Positions 36,617-44,596 of a stretch of DNA of 64,000 nt are shown piece after piece. The position numbers and the translations under genes are program-made. Each line of letters opens with the position of its first letter. The first letter of the stretch is position 1. The notes under the pieces were generated by a model. It was not told the DNA's origin and did no database searches. It was given only the letters and a program-made list of their open reading frames with translations. Source of the DNA: CAXRBC01 sp041158045 (GTDB lineage: Bacteria; Actinomycetota; Acidimicrobiia; Acidimicrobiales; Ilumatobacteraceae); the NCBI GenBank assembly GCA_041158045.1, contig JBEBCD010000036.1, positions 21,061 to 85,060 on the forward strand, read 5' to 3'.

Positions 36617-37318
36617 GTGCCCCATGCCGAGGCCGCCGTCGACGGGCACGATCGCGCCCGTGACGTAGGCGGCATCGGCCGACGCGAGGAACGCCACGAC
36701 GCCCGCGATCTCGTCGGGCGTCGCGGTGCGCCCGAGGGGGACCGCCGCGACGAGCTCGGCCATGCGCTCCGGCGAGAGGGCCGCGGTCATGTCGGTGTCC
36801 ACCGGGCCGGGGGCGACGACGTTGACCGTGATGCCGCGCGAGCCGACCTCGCGGGCGAGCGAGCGGGCGAAGCCGACGAGGCCCGCCTTGGACGCCGCGT
36901 AGTTGGTCTGACCGCCGGAGCCGAGCATCGCCACGACGCTCGAGACGAGCACGATGCGCCCGCGCCGCGCGCGGATCATGCCCTGCGTCGCGCGCTTGCA
37001 GACGCGGAACGCACCCACGAGGTTGGCATCGAGCACGTCGGTGAAGTCTGCCTCCGACATGCGCAACAGGAGCCCGTCGCGCGTGATGCCCGCGTTGGAC
37101 ACGAGCACCTCCACGGGGCCGAGCTCGGCCTCGACGCGGGCGAACGCGGCATCGACCTCGGACTGCGACGTGACGTCGCAGCGCACGCCGAGCAGTCCCT
37201 CGGGCGCCTCCGCGCCGCGGTGCGTGACGGCGACGCGGTCGCCGAGCGCGGCGAAGCGCCGCGCGATCGCGAGTCCGATGCCGCGCGTGCCGCCGGTGAC
37301 GAGGACGACGCGGCTCAC
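36614..37318 (-). CDS. fabG: 3-Oxoacyl-ACP reductase
   Basis: 234 aa SDR. VTGGTRGIG, SNAGITRDGLLLRM, Ser127/Tyr140/Lys144 (SSVVAMLGSGGQTNYAASK), and NVVAPGPVDTDMT match FabG. GTG overlaps the fabH stop (GTGA). Position in the fab operon supports the fatty-acid role over the other SDR at 9.8 kb. Confidence 0.94.
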   Translation of the reverse strand: MSRVVLVTGGTRGIGLAIARRFAALGDRVAVTHRGAEAPEGLLGVRCDVTSQSEVDAAFARVEAELGPVEVLVSNAGITRDGLLLRMSEADFTDVLDANLVGAFRVCKRATQGMIRARRGRIVLVSSVVAMLGSGGQTNYAASKAGLVGFARSLAREVGSRGITVNVVAPGPVDTDMTAALSPERMAELVAAVPLGRTATPDEIAGVVAFLASADAAYVTGAIVPVDGGLGMGH

Positions 37319-38265
37319 GGCGCCGACCAGCGTAGGACCGCGCTCGCCGCGGTCATCCCGGCGCCGAACCCGACGAGCAGCACGAGGTCGCCGTCGGCGA
37401 GGCGCCCGCGGTCGGCGGCGTCGAAGAGCGCGAGCGGGATCGACGCGCTCGAGGTGTTGCCCGTCTCCTCGAGCACGAGCGCGGCGCGCGACATGGGGAT
37501 GCCGAGCTTGTCGCAGGCGGACTCGATGATGCGCACGTTGGCCTGGTGCGGCGCGACGAGCGCGACGTCGTCGGGCCCGATGCCCGCGGCCGCCATCGAC
37601 TTCGTCGCCGAGTCCACCATGATGCGCACCGCGCGGCGGAAGACCTCCTTGCCCTCCATGCGCAGCGTGCCGCCGACCTCGCAGTAGAGGAGCGACTCGA
37701 GCGAGCCGTCGGCGTCGAAGTCCCAGCCGAGCAGCTGGCCCGGGCCATCGACGGCCTCGATCACCGCGGCGCCCGAGCCGTCGGCGAACAGGATCGCAGT
37801 GCCGCGGTCGGTCCAGTCGGTGATGCGGCTCAGCGTGTCGGTGCCGATGACGAGCACGCGCCGCGACCCGACCGCGAGGAGCCCGTGCGCGGCGATGAGC
37901 GCGTAGACGAAGCCGGAGCACGCGGCGTTGACGTCGAAGGCGCCGCAGCGCAGGCCGAGGGCGTGCTGCACGCCCGGCGCGGTGCCGGGCACGGTGCGAT
38001 CGGGCGTGGTGGTCGAGAGCACCAGCGCGTCGATGGACGCCGGGTCGACGCCGGACATCGCGAGGGCGCGGCGGCCCGCCTCGACGCTGAGGCCGGTGGT
38101 GGTGCCCCCGACGTGGCGGCGGCGGATGCCGGTGCGCTCCACGATCCAGGCGTCGGACGTGTCCATCGTGCGGGCCAGCTCGTCGTTGGTCACCACGCGC
38201 TCGGGCAGGGCGGTGCCCCAGCCGAGGATGCGGCCGCCGGCGACGCCCGCGGGGATGCGCGGCAT
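37315..38265 (-). CDS. fabH: 3-Oxoacyl-ACP synthase III
   Basis: 316 aa initiating condensing enzyme. Cys116 (NAACSGF), His240 (PHQANVRI), Asn270 (GNTSSASIPLAL). Also DTSDAWIVERTGIRRRH and GFGAGMT. ATG shares one base with the fabD stop (TGATG), indicating coupling. Confidence 0.95.
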   Translation of the reverse strand: MPRIPAGVAGGRILGWGTALPERVVTNDELARTMDTSDAWIVERTGIRRRHVGGTTTGLSVEAGRRALAMSGVDPASIDALVLSTTTPDRTVPGTAPGVQHALGLRCGAFDVNAACSGFVYALIAAHGLLAVGSRRVLVIGTDTLSRITDWTDRGTAILFADGSGAAVIEAVDGPGQLLGWDFDADGSLESLLYCEVGGTLRMEGKEVFRRAVRIMVDSATKSMAAAGIGPDDVALVAPHQANVRIIESACDKLGIPMSRAALVLEETGNTSSASIPLALFDAADRGRLADGDLVLLVGFGAGMTAASAVLRWSAP

Positions 38266-39440
38266 CAGCGGGTCCGCAGCCAGGCGACGGGCTGGTGCGC
38301 GGTGACGCGCTCGCCGTCCGCCGCGACGACGCTCTGGAGCACGCCGTCGAAGAGCGAGCGGACCTCGGCGTCGCCCACCGACCCGATCACGGTGCCGACC
38401 GCGACCGTGGTGCCCTCGGCGAGGCCGGGGCGGCGGGCGAAGACGCCGGCGGCGGGGCTCACGACCAGGCGCTCGACCGCGAAGAGGTGCTCGCCCTCGA
38501 TCGCGGCGGGGGCTGGCGCCGTCGCGGTCCCGAGGGCGCCGAGGAGCGCGTCGAGCTCGTCGGGGGTCGAGACGGCGATGGTGCGCGCCCCGTCGAGCGT
38601 GCGCTTGGCCATGCCCGTGAGGACGCCGCCCGGGCCGAGCTCGGCGAATCGGGTGGCGCCAGCCGCGGCCATGCCGAGCAGGCAGTGCTTCCAGCGCACG
38701 GGGCTCGAGAGCTGCGCCGAGAGGAGGGACGACCACTCGTCGCCCGAGTGGTGGGGGAGGGCGTCGACGTTGGAGTAGATGGGTACGTCGCTGTCCCGGG
38801 GGGCGGCCGCGGCGATCGCGTCGCGGAGGCGGTCGCGGGCGGGGGCCATGTAGGGCGTGTGGAACGCGCCCGAGACGGGCAGTGCCATCACGCGCTTGGC
38901 CCCCAGCGCGGTCGCGTGCTCGGAGGCGGCGGCGACTCCGGTCGCCGAGCCCGCGATCACGACCTGGCCGGGGGCGTTGAAGTTGGCCACCCAGACGTCG
39001 GCGTCGGCGCGGCGGCACGCGACCTCGACCTGGTCGTCGTCCAGTCCGAGCACCGCGCTCATCACGCCCGGCGCGGCGGCGCCCGCCTCGTGCATCGCCT
39101 CGGCGCGTTCGACGACGAGCCGCACGCCGTCGTCGAAGCCGAGCGAGCCGCTCGCGGTGAGCGCCGTGTACTCGCCGAGCGAGTGGCCGGCGAAGCACGA
39201 CGGCTCGAGGCCGAGGCGCTCCACGGCGTCGAGCACCATGAGGCTCGCGACGTAGGTGGTGAGCTGCGCGTTGCGCGTGTCGCGCAGCACCTCGGCGTCC
39301 GCGTCGAGGAGGAGGTGTCCCACGTCCTTGCCGCAGACGTCGGACGCCTCGGTGACGAGCTCCCAGCTCTCGTGGTGTCTCCACGGTCGACCCATCCCCG
39401 GACGCTGCGATCCCTGACCGGGGAAGGTGAATGCGAGCAT
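38265..39440 (-). CDS. fabD: Malonyl-CoA:ACP transacylase with C-terminal biotinyl/lipoyl-like domain
   Basis: 391 aa, about 80 longer than usual. The transacylase domain spans 1-300: FTFPGQGSQ, Ser87 in GHSLGEY, and His194 in SGAFHTPYM. After an Ala/Pro linker (about 305-318) comes a compact barrel-like domain, 319-391, made of two similar halves (VVSPAAGVF..GTTVAVGTVIGSV and VRSLFDGVL..GERVTAHQPVAWL), as in biotinyl/lipoyl or efflux-adaptor barrels. No Lys sits at the usual attachment turn. First gene of the fab operon; short leader with GGGAGG 10 nt before ATG. Confidence 0.92.
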   Translation of the reverse strand: MLAFTFPGQGSQRPGMGRPWRHHESWELVTEASDVCGKDVGHLLLDADAEVLRDTRNAQLTTYVASLMVLDAVERLGLEPSCFAGHSLGEYTALTASGSLGFDDGVRLVVERAEAMHEAGAAAPGVMSAVLGLDDDQVEVACRRADADVWVANFNAPGQVVIAGSATGVAAASEHATALGAKRVMALPVSGAFHTPYMAPARDRLRDAIAAAAPRDSDVPIYSNVDALPHHSGDEWSSLLSAQLSSPVRWKHCLLGMAAAGATRFAELGPGGVLTGMAKRTLDGARTIAVSTPDELDALLGALGTATAPAPAAIEGEHLFAVERLVVSPAAGVFARRPGLAEGTTVAVGTVIGSVGDAEVRSLFDGVLQSVVAADGERVTAHQPVAWLRTR

Positions 39441-39461
39441 CGAGCAGCGGCCTCCCGGGAC

Positions 39462-39479
39462 ATCGTACGCGGGTACGCT
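39462..39479. promoter_or_regulatory. Divergent -10 boxes, fabD operon and tRNA-Leu
   Basis: Minus-strand TACGAT (39467-39462), 21 nt before the fabD ATG; plus-strand TACGCT (39474-39479), 16 nt before the tRNA. Confidence 0.5.
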
Positions 39480-39495
39480 GACCGCGTCGCTCGTC

Positions 39496-39578
39496 GCCCG
39501 AGTGGCGAAACGGCAGACGCGACGGACTCAAAATCCGTTGTCCGCGAGGGCATGTGGGTTCGATTCCCACCTCGGGCA
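39496..39578 (+). tRNA. tRNA-Leu(CAA)
   Basis: 83 nt class II tRNA. Acceptor GCCCGAG/CTCGGGC, anticodon loop CTCAAAA giving anticodon CAA, a long variable arm, and T arm GTGGG-TTCGATT-CCCAC. The 3' CCA is not encoded (CG follows the discriminator A). Confidence 0.95.
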
Positions 39579-39603
39579 CGGGATGCGCCCGTCGTGCGCG
39601 GCG

Positions 39604-39609
39604 TAGGCT
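39604..39609 (+). promoter_or_regulatory. -10 box TAGGCT upstream of small ORF and polA
   Basis: TAGGCT ends 9 nt before the ATG at 39619. Confidence 0.45.
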
Positions 39610-39618
39610 GACCGCGCG

Positions 39619-39915
39619 ATGGCGACCGGCATCTCGCAGCACCTCGTGCACCGCAGGCTGCGCCGCTCGGCCGAGAGCCTCCGGCTGCTGCGCGAGGAGC
39701 TGCGCGTGGTGGAGGAGCAGCTCGGCGTGCTCGACGACGAGTCGCGCGACGCCGAGATCCGCGCGATGGTCGCGGAGACGCCGGCCGCCGCGATGGACCA
39801 CCACGAGGCGCGCCGGCACGCCGACGCGATGCGCCGGCACCGCGACCACCTCGCGGCGACGATCGCCGAGCTCGAGGCGCGGCAGGACCAGCTGCTCGAC
39901 GCGCTCGGGCGCTGA
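39619..39915 (+). CDS. Small coiled-coil protein, unknown
   Basis: 98 aa, highly charged and almost wholly helical: two heptad-rich stretches (SAESLRLLREELRVVEEQLGVL and HADAMRRHRDHLAATIAELEARQDQLL) around a short MVAETPAAAMDHH linker. No family recognised. Its own TAGGCT box and position 28 nt before polA suggest cotranscription with polA. Confidence 0.65.
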   Translation: MATGISQHLVHRRLRRSAESLRLLREELRVVEEQLGVLDDESRDAEIRAMVAETPAAAMDHHEARRHADAMRRHRDHLAATIAELEARQDQLLDALGR

Positions 39916-39943
39916 CGCCCCGGGCGGGCCCGGGGCCGCCCCC

Positions 39944-42652
39944 GTGAAGATCCTCGCGCTCGACGGCAACTCGCTCGCATACCGGGCGTTCTTCGCCCTG
40001 CCCACCGACATGGTGACGGCGAGCGGCCAGGTGACCAACGCGCTCTTCGGCTTCACCTCGATGTTGTGCTCGCTCGTGAAGGAGCAGGCGCCCGACGCCG
40101 TGGTCGTGGTGTTCGACCGGGCCGAGCCGACCTTCCGCCACGAGGCGGCGCCGGAGTACAAGGCCCAGCGCGAGGAGCAGCCCGACGTCCTCTACGAGCA
40201 GCTCGACCTGCTCCGCGAGCTCCTCGCGGCCATGGGGATCACGACGATGGACGCCGCGGGCTGGGAGGGTGACGACCTCATCGCGACGATCGCGGAGCGC
40301 ACCGCGGCCGCCGGCGACGATCTCGTCATCGTGACGGGGGACCGCGACGCGTACCAGCTCGTGCGCGACCCGCACGTGCGGGTGCTCTACAACAAGCGGG
40401 GCGTGAGCGACTACGCGCTCTACGACGAGGCGGGGATCCTGGAGCGCACGGGGGTGACGCCCGCGCAGTACCCCGACTACGCCGCGCTGCGCGGGGACTC
40501 GAGCGACAACCTCGCGGGCGTCCCCGGCGTCGGGGAGAAGACGGCGGCCAAGCTCATCCAGAAGTACGGCACCCTCGACGGGGTCTTCGACCACGCGTCG
40601 GAGCAGACGCCCAAGCTCGCGGCCTCCCTCGCCGAGCACCGCGAGCGCGTGCTGCGCAACGCGGGCCTCATGCGCCTGCGCCGTGACGCGCCGCTCGCAG
40701 CCGACCCGCGCACGGCCCGGCCGCGGCCCGACGCCGCCGCGGTGAAGCGGATGTTCGACCTCTTCGAGTTCCGCACCATGCACGCGCGCTTCGCGGATGC
40801 GATGCGCGCGATGGGCGTCGAGGCGACCGCGGGCACGCGCGACGCCGACGCGCCCGGCGGCGCGGCGGGCGGGGCGACCGTCGCGGCCGCCCTCGAGGTC
40901 CGCGACGCGGTCGACGCGGCCGCCGCCGCGGCGGCGCTGCGTGCGCCGGGCCCGCTCGCGATCGGTGCCGGCTGGTCCGGCGAGCCGGGCCGCTCCGCGC
41001 TCGCGGGGCTGGCGGTCGTGCCGCCCGGGGGCGGCGGGGCGACGTGGATCGCCGCGCCGCTGCTCGCCGCGGCGCCGGTGCGCGCCGCGCTCGGCGCACT
41101 CGAGGCCTACGACGCGCACGAGGCCAAGCCGATGCTGCGCGCGCTGCTCGCGCTCGGCATCGACGTCGACGCGCTCGGCACCGACACCGCGATCGCCGCG
41201 TACCTCCTCGACCCGTCGGAGGGCTCGTACGCGATCGCCGACGTCGTGCGCCGGTACGCCGGCTCCGAGCTGCCGACGCCGGCGGGAGCGCCCGCGGAGG
41301 AGGGACGCCTGGACCTCGACGGTGGCGACGCGGACCCCGCGGCGGTCGCGCGGGAGTCGGCGGCGGTGGCCGCGCTCGGCGCGGCGCTCGCGGCCCGCGC
41401 GCTCGATCGCGCGCTGGAGGCGCAGGGGCTCGCGCCGCTCCACCGCGACGTGGAGCGACCGCTCGTGCGCGTGCTGGCGCGCATGGAGCACCTCGGCGTC
41501 GGCGTGGACGCGGCGACCCTGCGCGCCATCCGCGACCGACTCGCGGCGCGGTGCGCCGAGCTCACCTCGACGCTCCACGCCGCGGCGGGCCGCGCGTTCA
41601 ACCTCAACAGCCCGGTGCAGCTGCGCCAGATCCTCTACGAGGAGCGCGGCCTGACGCCGGGCAAGAAGACCAAGACCGGGTACTCCACCGACGCGGCGAC
41701 GCTCGAGCGACTGCGCGGGGAATGGCCCGAGTTCGTCGATCCGCTCCTCGAGTACCGCGAGGTCGAGAAGCTGCGCTCGACCTACGGGGAGGGCCTGCTC
41801 GCGGAGGTGGCCGACGATGGGCGCATCCACGCGACGTTCAACCAGACGGTGGCGCGCACGGGGCGCCTCAGCAGCGACCGCCCGAACCTCCACAACATCC
41901 CGGTGCGCACCGAGGCGGGCCGCGTCTTCCGCGAGGCCTTCGTGCCGCGGCCCGGCCACGCGCTGCTCGTCGCGGACTACAACCAGATCGAGCTGCGGTG
42001 CATCGCCCACCTCGCGCGCGACCCGGGACTCGTCGGCGCCTTCACGCGGGGCGAGGACGTGCACACCGCGACGGCGGCGCGCGTCTTCGGCGTCGAGCCC
42101 GCCGCGGTGACCGTCGGGCAGCGCTCCCAGGCCAAGATGGTGTCGTACGGTCTCGCCTACGGGATGGAGGCGTACGGCCTCGCGCAACGCCTCGGCATCG
42201 AGGTGGCCGAGGCCTCGGCGATCCTCGGCGCGTACTTCGCGGCGTTCCCGCGGGTCAAGGCGTACATGGACGGCGTCGTCGCCGAGGCGCGCGACCGGGG
42301 CTACACGGTGACGCTCTTCGGCCGGCGGCGCCCGATCCCCGAGCTGCAGAGCCCCAACCGCCAGCTGCGCCAGGTGGGCGAGCGCCAGGCGATGAACTCG
42401 GGGATCCAGGGGCTCGCGGCGGACATCTTCAAGGTCGCGCTCGTGCGCATCGATCGTGCGCTCGCCGACGCGGGGCTCGCCGCGCGCATCGTGCTGCAGG
42501 TGCACGACGAGGTGATCGTGGAGGCGCCGGCGGCGGAGCGCGCGACGGTCGAGCCGCTGGTCATCGACACGATGCGCGGCGCAGCGACGCTGGACGTGCC
42601 GCTGGAGGTGCACGCCGCGTGGGGACCCACCTGGGCCGGCGCCAAGTCGTAG
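39944..42652 (+). CDS. polA: DNA polymerase I
   Basis: 902 aa. 5'-3' exonuclease domain (about 1-290; LALDGNSLAYRAFFALP, GDRDAYQLV, GVPGVGEKTAAKLI). The 3'-5' exonuclease region (about 310-480) keeps the fold but lacks the acidic DxE motif (it reads LAIGAGWSGEPG), so proofreading is probably absent. Polymerase domain: motif A DYNQIELRCIAHL, RSQAKMVSYGLAYGM, and motif C LQVHDEVIVE. GTG chosen because the conserved fold begins VKILALDGNSLAYR. Confidence 0.95.
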   Translation: MKILALDGNSLAYRAFFALPTDMVTASGQVTNALFGFTSMLCSLVKEQAPDAVVVVFDRAEPTFRHEAAPEYKAQREEQPDVLYEQLDLLRELLAAMGITTMDAAGWEGDDLIATIAERTAAAGDDLVIVTGDRDAYQLVRDPHVRVLYNKRGVSDYALYDEAGILERTGVTPAQYPDYAALRGDSSDNLAGVPGVGEKTAAKLIQKYGTLDGVFDHASEQTPKLAASLAEHRERVLRNAGLMRLRRDAPLAADPRTARPRPDAAAVKRMFDLFEFRTMHARFADAMRAMGVEATAGTRDADAPGGAAGGATVAAALEVRDAVDAAAAAAALRAPGPLAIGAGWSGEPGRSALAGLAVVPPGGGGATWIAAPLLAAAPVRAALGALEAYDAHEAKPMLRALLALGIDVDALGTDTAIAAYLLDPSEGSYAIADVVRRYAGSELPTPAGAPAEEGRLDLDGGDADPAAVARESAAVAALGAALAARALDRALEAQGLAPLHRDVERPLVRVLARMEHLGVGVDAATLRAIRDRLAARCAELTSTLHAAAGRAFNLNSPVQLRQILYEERGLTPGKKTKTGYSTDAATLERLRGEWPEFVDPLLEYREVEKLRSTYGEGLLAEVADDGRIHATFNQTVARTGRLSSDRPNLHNIPVRTEAGRVFREAFVPRPGHALLVADYNQIELRCIAHLARDPGLVGAFTRGEDVHTATAARVFGVEPAAVTVGQRSQAKMVSYGLAYGMEAYGLAQRLGIEVAEASAILGAYFAAFPRVKAYMDGVVAEARDRGYTVTLFGRRRPIPELQSPNRQLRQVGERQAMNSGIQGLAADIFKVALVRIDRALADAGLAARIVLQVHDEVIVEAPAAERATVEPLVIDTMRGAATLDVPLEVHAAWGPTWAGAKS

Positions 42653-42661
42653 GGCCGCGGG

Positions 42662-42667
42662 TAGGCT
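42662..42667 (+). promoter_or_regulatory. -10 box TAGGCT for rpsA
   Basis: TAGGCT followed by a ~37-nt leader with GAAGG (42698-42702) before GTG 42711; one of the few led genes here. Confidence 0.5.
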
Positions 42668-42710
42668 GACGCGTCCCATCCACCTCTCCCATCCACCGAA
42701 GGTTCCACCC

Positions 42711-43931
42711 GTGACCACCGATCAACTCGTCGCGTCGCCCCAGATGGGCACGTTCGACTCCGAAGGCAACTACACCCCGCGCAAGGTGACCGAGCGCGAC
42801 GCATCGTTCGCCGATGCCGTCGCCGGCACCATGAAGGACCTCAAGGAGGGCAAGCTCACGACCGGCACCGTCGTGCGCGTGACCCGCGAGGAGGTGCTCG
42901 TCGAGATCGGCTACAAGACCGAGGGCGTCATCCTCGCCCGCGAGCTCTCCATCCGACACGACGTCGACCCCAACGAGGTCGTCAAGGTCGGCGACCAGAT
43001 CGAGACGCTCATCCTCACGCTCGAGGACAAGGAGGGTCGCCTCCTGCTCTCCAAGAAGCGCGCCCAGTACGAGCGCGCGTGGGGCGACATCGAGGCGATC
43101 AAGGCCGCTGACGGCGTCGTCGAGGGCTCGGTCGTGGAGGTCGTCAAGGGCGGTCTCATCGTCGACATCGGCCTCCGCGGCTTCCTGCCCGCCTCGCTGG
43201 TGGAGCTGCGCCGCGTGCGCGACCTCACGCCGTACATCGGACAGAAGGTCCAGGCCAAGATCCTCGAGCTCGACCGCCAGCGCAACAACGTGGTGCTGTC
43301 GCGCCGCGCGATCCTCGAGGAGAGCCAGAAGGGCCAGCAGGCCTCGTTCCTCGGCAACCTCAGCGTCGGCGAGGTCCGCAAGGGCCGCGTCTCGAGCGTC
43401 GTGTCGTTCGGCGCGTTCGTCGACCTCGGCGGCATGGACGGCCTCATCCACGTGTCGGAGCTGTCGTGGAAGCACGTCGACAACCCGGCCGAGATCGTGA
43501 AGGTCGGCGACGAGGTCAACGTGAAGGTGCTCGAGGTCGACCACGAGCGCGAGCGCATCAGCCTGTCGCTCAAGGCCACGCTCGCGGATCCGTGGCAGGA
43601 GTTCGCCCAGACCCACAAGGTCGGGGAGCTCGTCTACGGCCGCGTGATCAAGCTCGTGCCGTTCGGCGCGTTCGTCCAGGTGGGCGACGGCATCGAGGGC
43701 CTCGTGCACATCTCCGAGATGTCGACGCACCACGTCGAGGCTCCGGAGCAGGTCGTGACGCCCAACGAGGAGCTGTGGGTCAAGATCATCGACCTCGACC
43801 TCGCGCGGCGTCGCATCAGCCTGTCGATCAAGCAGGCCGCCGAGGGCGGCGAGCTCGCCGAGGAGTACCGCGGACAGTTCCAGACCGACGAGCAGGGCAA
43901 CTGGGTCGGCGGGGAGGAACCGGTCGCCTGA
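42711..43931 (+). CDS. rpsA: Ribosomal protein S1
   Basis: 406 aa with four S1 RNA-binding domains at about 48-115, 133-198, 218-287 and 303-372, as in actinobacterial S1 (six in E. coli). Acidic C-terminus. Signature strands: GTVVRVTREEVLVEIGYKTEG, GSVVEVVKGGLIVDIG, GRVSSVVSFGAFVDLGG. Leader with a Shine-Dalgarno fits high expression. The stop TGA overlaps the coaE CTG. Confidence 0.94.
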   Translation: MTTDQLVASPQMGTFDSEGNYTPRKVTERDASFADAVAGTMKDLKEGKLTTGTVVRVTREEVLVEIGYKTEGVILARELSIRHDVDPNEVVKVGDQIETLILTLEDKEGRLLLSKKRAQYERAWGDIEAIKAADGVVEGSVVEVVKGGLIVDIGLRGFLPASLVELRRVRDLTPYIGQKVQAKILELDRQRNNVVLSRRAILEESQKGQQASFLGNLSVGEVRKGRVSSVVSFGAFVDLGGMDGLIHVSELSWKHVDNPAEIVKVGDEVNVKVLEVDHERERISLSLKATLADPWQEFAQTHKVGELVYGRVIKLVPFGAFVQVGDGIEGLVHISEMSTHHVEAPEQVVTPNEELWVKIIDLDLARRRISLSIKQAAEGGELAEEYRGQFQTDEQGNWVGGEEPVA

Positions 43932-44596
43932 TCCTCGTCGGCCTCACCGGCGGGATCGGATCGGGCAAGTCGACGGTCTCGGCGATGCTCGCCCGCAGGG
44001 GGGCGACCATCATCGACGCGGACGCGATCGTCCGCGACCTGCAGCGCCCGGGGATGCCCGTGCTCGCGGCGATCGTGCGGGAGTTCGGCGACGGGGTCCT
44101 CGCGGCCGACGGGTCGCTGGACCGGGCCCGCTTGGGAGCGATCGTCTTCGCCGACGACGCCGCGCGGGAGAGGCTGAACGCGATCGTGCACCCCGCCGTC
44201 GCCGAGGAGATGGGGCGCCGCATCGAGGCGGCGCGGGCGGCCGACACCGACGGGGGCGCGGGCGGTGGCGCGTCGCACGTCGTCGTGCTCGACGTGCCGC
44301 TGCTCGTCGAACGGCCGCGCGAGGGCCTCTCGGGCGTGCTCGTCGTCGACGTGGCGGAGGACGCGGCCGTCGCGCGCCTCGTGCGGGACCGTGGGATGTC
44401 GGAGGCGGACGCCCGCGCGCGCGTCGCGGCGCAGGCCTCGCGCGAGGAGCGCCGGCGCATCGCGGGGCGCGTGATCGACAACTCGGGCGACCTCGCAGCG
44501 CTCGAGCGCGAGGTCGACGCGGCCTGGGCGTGGATGCGCGAGCTGCCGGTCGCGGGGCCCGGGGCGGGGCGGCCCGCGCGGGGTGCGGGTGGCTGA
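43928..44596 (+). CDS. coaE: Dephospho-CoA kinase with apparent CTG start
   Basis: Last step of coenzyme A synthesis. 222 aa. P-loop GGIGSGKST (8-16), ATIIDADAIVRDLQRPG, HPAVAEEM, VVLDVPLLVE. The family N-terminus (ILVGLTGGIGSGKS) begins directly after CTG at 43928, which overlaps the rpsA stop as CTGA, the same geometry as the ATGA/GTGA junctions nearby. No ATG, GTG or TTG is available in frame within at least 100 codons upstream outside rpsA-antisense-like sequence. Base error is the alternative. Confidence 0.9.
   Translation: MILVGLTGGIGSGKSTVSAMLARRGATIIDADAIVRDLQRPGMPVLAAIVREFGDGVLAADGSLDRARLGAIVFADDAARERLNAIVHPAVAEEMGRRIEAARAADTDGGAGGGASHVVVLDVPLLVERPREGLSGVLVVDVAEDAAVARLVRDRGMSEADARARVAAQASREERRRIAGRVIDNSGDLAALEREVDAAWAWMRELPVAGPGAGRPARGAGG

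Noticed and set aside
39062..42718. Open frame of 1,218 codons antisense to polA
   Set aside because: Same composition effect; polA motifs on the plus strand explain the region.
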